From NCBI GenBank assembly GCA_011525695.1, contig WYBX01000008.1:1-55868 (forward strand): a DNA stretch of 55,868 nt. The letters are read 5' to 3'. Position 1 is the first letter of the stretch; each line of letters starts with the position of its first letter. Positions 53,383-55,868 of this stretch are shown here, piece after piece. The stretch comes from Verrucomicrobiia bacterium. Lineage in GTDB: Bacteria; Verrucomicrobiota; Verrucomicrobiia; Opitutales; Opitutaceae. The notes under the pieces were generated by a model. The model ran no database searches. It saw only the letters and a program-made list of their open reading frames with translations, and was not told the DNA's origin. The position numbers and the translations under genes were made by a program.

Positions 53383-53974
53383 ACTGGAACGATGGACTCC
53401 GCCAACCATCAAGCCGAATTGGCAGGCCCATCCCGGCCCGTATCAATTCAGAGGACAACCGCGAATGAGCCTGGAGCGGCTCTGCCGCAACCGAAGAAGA
53501 GGGAATTCTTGACACGGAGGACACAGAGGAAACGGATGAGGAAGCCCGCTGCATCCGTGTGATCCGTGTCATCAGTGGCCAGGAAGTGTTGGGCAACCGC
53601 GAATCCACGCCAATGGCCGCGAATTCGCAGATACGACACGGAGACATACCGGTGAATCGGGCGACAGCAGGGCCATGTCTCCGATCGGCGAATTTCGGTG
53701 AATCGGTGGCCGCCGTGAGCCCGGCTTCAGCGTGGAAGCGGCGTCCCGCCGCTTTCGTGGGCTCTTGCCAATGTCCAATCGTTCCTGCGGAGAATCGAAC
53801 CGGGCCGTCGGCTGCCATGCTCCCATCCGCGAAATCTGCGGCATCTGCGGTCAAACGGATTGGAGCGGCCAAGCTGACGGCCGAGTCCCAAGACCCCTGA
53901 ACAGGCAGGGTCGAAGTCGTCCCAATGGCCGTCAGGTGCGCAAAGAAGACCAGTGGTTGCTGGTTTCTGTTTTC
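53383..53974. other. Gene-free region with short repeats
   Basis: 592 bp without a convincing gene. It holds words such as CACGGAGGACACAGAGGA near 53515 and ATCCGTGTCATC near 53564, and CGCGAATCC/CGCGAATTC near 53600-53625, which recall dispersed degenerate repeats of environmental bacteria. A hairpin AAGCGGCG/CGCCGCTT lies at 53736-53754. Confidence 0.55.
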
Positions 53975-55507
53975 ATGAAAACACGTCAGAACGCGGCGAT
54001 GAACTATCCAACGTGCCGGGGGTATGGCTTGAGATTCAGACGATGGCATTGGATGGGGCTGCTGGCCGTGTGGATTGCCGCATGCGGCCACGCCGAACGC
54101 CCAAACATCCTGCTCATTGTGGCGGACGACATGCGCCTTGAACTCGGCGGCTTTGGGGCGCCGCACGTGCAGACGCCGCACATCGACCGGCTGGCGAAGG
54201 CGGGAACCATCTTTCTCCAGGCGCACTGCCAGTATCCCCAATGCGCGCCATCGCGATCGAGCGTCTTCACCGGCCGGCGACCGGACTCCACCAAGGTCTA
54301 CGACGTGTTTACCCATTTCCGGCCGGCGCTCCCGGAGGTGGTGACCCTGCCGCAATTGTTCAAGCAGCATGGCTACACGGCCCGGGCGTTCGGAAAAGTG
54401 TACCACTCGAATCTCGATGATGCCCCTTCCTGGTCCGTGCCGCACGAGGAACCCGATTTGCCGCCGCTGCATTGGGTCAACCCCGCGACTGCGGCGCGAC
54501 TGCAGAAAAAGCGTGAGGCGGCGGCACGGATTCCCGGGCTCACCCCCCGCCAGCGCGCGCAGGCGGCCTACGGACCAGCGTGGGAAGCCGAGGACGCGCC
54601 CGATTCGGCCTATCACGACGGCCAGGTGACGGAGATGTCGTTGAAGGCGCTGCGGGGGTTCGCGCAGCGTGGCGATTCATTCTTCCTGGCGGTAGGCTTT
54701 CGGAAGCCGCACCTGCCCTTCGTCGCGCCGAAACGCTACTTCGACCGTTATGATCCCACCAGGCTGCCGCTGGCGGAGAACCCCGGTCTCCCGACAGGCG
54801 CGCCGGCCTACGGGCCGATCGACGGCGGGGAGTTTCGGGCCTATGAGAACATGCCGGCATATCCGACGCGGATCCCGGATGACCGCGCCCGGCAACTACG
54901 GCACGCCTATTATGCGTGTGTGACGTTTGTGGATGCGCAGGTGGGGCGTTTGCTGGCTGAGTTGGATCGGCTCGATCTGGCGGAAAACACGCTGGTCGTC
55001 TTTTGGAGCGATCACGGCTATCACCTCGGTGAGAACGGGCATTGGGGAAAGTGGTCACCCTACGAATGGGATTCGCGATCGCCGCTGATCCTGCGCGGGC
55101 CGGGCGTGCCGGCCCGGGTGGCGACAAGCGCGCTGGTCGAGTTTGTCGACATCTATCCGACCGTTGCGGCGCTGGCTGGCCTGTCGGTGCCGACGGGATT
55201 GGAGGGGATCAGCCTGCTGCCGCTCTTTCGTGAATCGGCGCGAGCAGTGAAGTCAGCCGTCTTCACCCAGGTGTTGCGGCAGCTTCCGGAGGGAAACCTG
55301 ATGGCGGTGTCGATGCGGACGGAGCGTTACCGGCTGACCCGCTGGACTGCCGAATCGGATCGAACGGATGAACGGTTCGTGGAATTGTATGATCGGGAGA
55401 TCGATCCGCGCGAAACCCGCAACGTGGCTGGCGAACCAAAGTATGCGGGCGTTCTGGCCGAGTTGCGCACGCGGCTCCTTGCCGGCTGGCGGGCGGCTTT
55501 GCCGTGA
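53975..55507 (+). CDS. Secreted sulfatase, iduronate-2-sulfatase-like
   Basis: Formylglycine-dependent sulfatase, 510 residues. Signal region RWHWMGLLAVWIAACGHA may be cleaved by signal peptidase I or lipidated at the Cys. The mature chain begins RPNILLIVADDM (metal Asp-Asp), has the active-site Cys in CAPSRSSVFTGRRP (C-x-P-S-R intact), GKVYHSNLDD, FFLAVGFRKPHLPFVAPKRYF and SDHGYHLGENGHWGKWS (metal Asp-His, Lys). The combination is that of IDS-type (S1_7-like) enzymes for sulfated sugars. The start may be the ATG at 53999 instead. A separate formylglycine-generating enzyme is needed and is not in view. Confidence 0.9.
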   Translation: MKTRQNAAMNYPTCRGYGLRFRRWHWMGLLAVWIAACGHAERPNILLIVADDMRLELGGFGAPHVQTPHIDRLAKAGTIFLQAHCQYPQCAPSRSSVFTGRRPDSTKVYDVFTHFRPALPEVVTLPQLFKQHGYTARAFGKVYHSNLDDAPSWSVPHEEPDLPPLHWVNPATAARLQKKREAAARIPGLTPRQRAQAAYGPAWEAEDAPDSAYHDGQVTEMSLKALRGFAQRGDSFFLAVGFRKPHLPFVAPKRYFDRYDPTRLPLAENPGLPTGAPAYGPIDGGEFRAYENMPAYPTRIPDDRARQLRHAYYACVTFVDAQVGRLLAELDRLDLAENTLVVFWSDHGYHLGENGHWGKWSPYEWDSRSPLILRGPGVPARVATSALVEFVDIYPTVAALAGLSVPTGLEGISLLPLFRESARAVKSAVFTQVLRQLPEGNLMAVSMRTERYRLTRWTAESDRTDERFVELYDREIDPRETRNVAGEPKYAGVLAELRTRLLAGWRAALP

Positions 55508-55594
55508 GCACGCAGCTCGTAATTGGAGGGACGACATCCGCGTCGTCCGCAAACCGAATGAGAAACGCCGTCTGCAAAGCCACACGGTCTGCGC

Positions 55595-55614
55595 GGCCGG
55601 GGCGGAGCCCGGCC
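55595..55614. repeat. GC-rich palindrome
   Basis: GGCCGGG (55595-55601) pairs with CCCGGCC (55608-55614) across GCGGAG. It is 88 bases after the sulfatase stop and may act as its mRNA-end hairpin. The rest of 55508-55656 has no gene that I can support. Confidence 0.6.
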
Positions 55615-55656
55615 CTCCAGGAATTCGATTCGCATTCCTGATGCGACTAGATCGCC

Positions 55657-55745
55657 CGTAGATGCCATGAGGCGGACAAGCGGGGAAAAATCCCCCAACT
55701 TGTCCGCCCGATGAACAATAAAACTAACGTAACGAATCTGCTTAA
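55657..55745 (-). repeat. 89-bp terminal inverted repeat, right copy
   Basis: Exact reverse complement of 38-126, with the same internal hairpin. The match ends sharply on both sides. Beyond it, 55746-55868 holds no gene that I can support. Confidence 0.9.
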
Positions 55746-55868
55746 CCCGAATTCCGCAACTGGGGACGGAAAGCGACTATTTTTGAAGGGCGGCGCGATC
55801 TAAACGATTGGATTGCAGCGCTCGGATTTTCCAAAGGGCGTGTAGTCCCGACCTAGTCACTTCCCGAC

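Overview
The window is a high-GC chromosomal segment with densely packed genes on both strands. It most resembles a Verrucomicrobium of the Opitutaceae type. This is inference from gene content: oleA/oleB hydrocarbon genes, a large TonB-dependent receptor with a carboxypeptidase-like N-terminal domain, sulfatases, a menaquinone pair menC-menE, and many short intergenic repeats. No rRNA, tRNA, CRISPR array, prophage or intact transposase gene was found.

Layout. 0-5 kb (+): fabZ-like dehydratase, FabI-like enoyl reductase, oleA, oleB and a zinc-less MDR oxidoreductase, set among heptamer tandem repeats. 4.9-5.2 kb: a gene-free patch of repeated AGGGACAGGTT words. 5.3-8.8 kb: a nucleotide pyrophosphatase/phosphodiesterase (+), then a methyltransferase-like protein, a zinc-ribbon membrane protein and an AI-2E family permease (-). 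8.9-15.7 kb (-): a four-gene set DUF1302, DUF1329, YCF48-type propeller and RND/MMPL transporter, probably one lipid-handling machine across the envelope. 15.8-19.7 kb (-): trpC, rsmA, two envelope proteins and a GNAT. 19.8-21.4 kb (+): mazG and xerC. 21.6-26.3 kb: a TonB-dependent receptor (-) divergent from an MFS exporter (+). 26.5-30.1 kb: an HTH/metallo-beta-lactamase fusion, an SDR, an AT-hook/HTH DNA-binding protein and MoeB-rhodanese. 30.1-34.3 kb (+): the housekeeping run ruvX-truA-comF-accD-folC. 34.6-38.6 kb (-): divergent purA and guaB, both acting on IMP. 38.7-41.9 kb (+): menC-menE and a split YeeE/YedE transporter. 42-55.5 kb: a carbohydrate-type accessory region with SDRs, RraA-family protein, ExuT-like MFS, AGE epimerase, 2-hydroxyacid dehydrogenase, a pair of unrecognised proteins, a sialidase-fold secreted enzyme, a decapitated sulfatase and an intact sulfatase.

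Main points for a second look. (1) A perfect 89-bp inverted repeat lies close to both ends of the window. (2) Period-7 tandem repeats of at least three sequence families sit in several intergenic regions, one exactly where a sulfatase gene has lost its catalytic half. (3) AccD has lost all four zinc-ribbon cysteines. (4) oleAB are present without oleCD next to them, and the DUF1302/DUF1329/YCF48/RND set lies a few kb away. (5) PurA and GuaB both carry unusual substitutions at otherwise conserved positions. (6) A tightly coupled pair of unknown genes (49773-51076) sits inside the sugar-processing cluster. All family calls rest on motif reading by eye; no searches were run.
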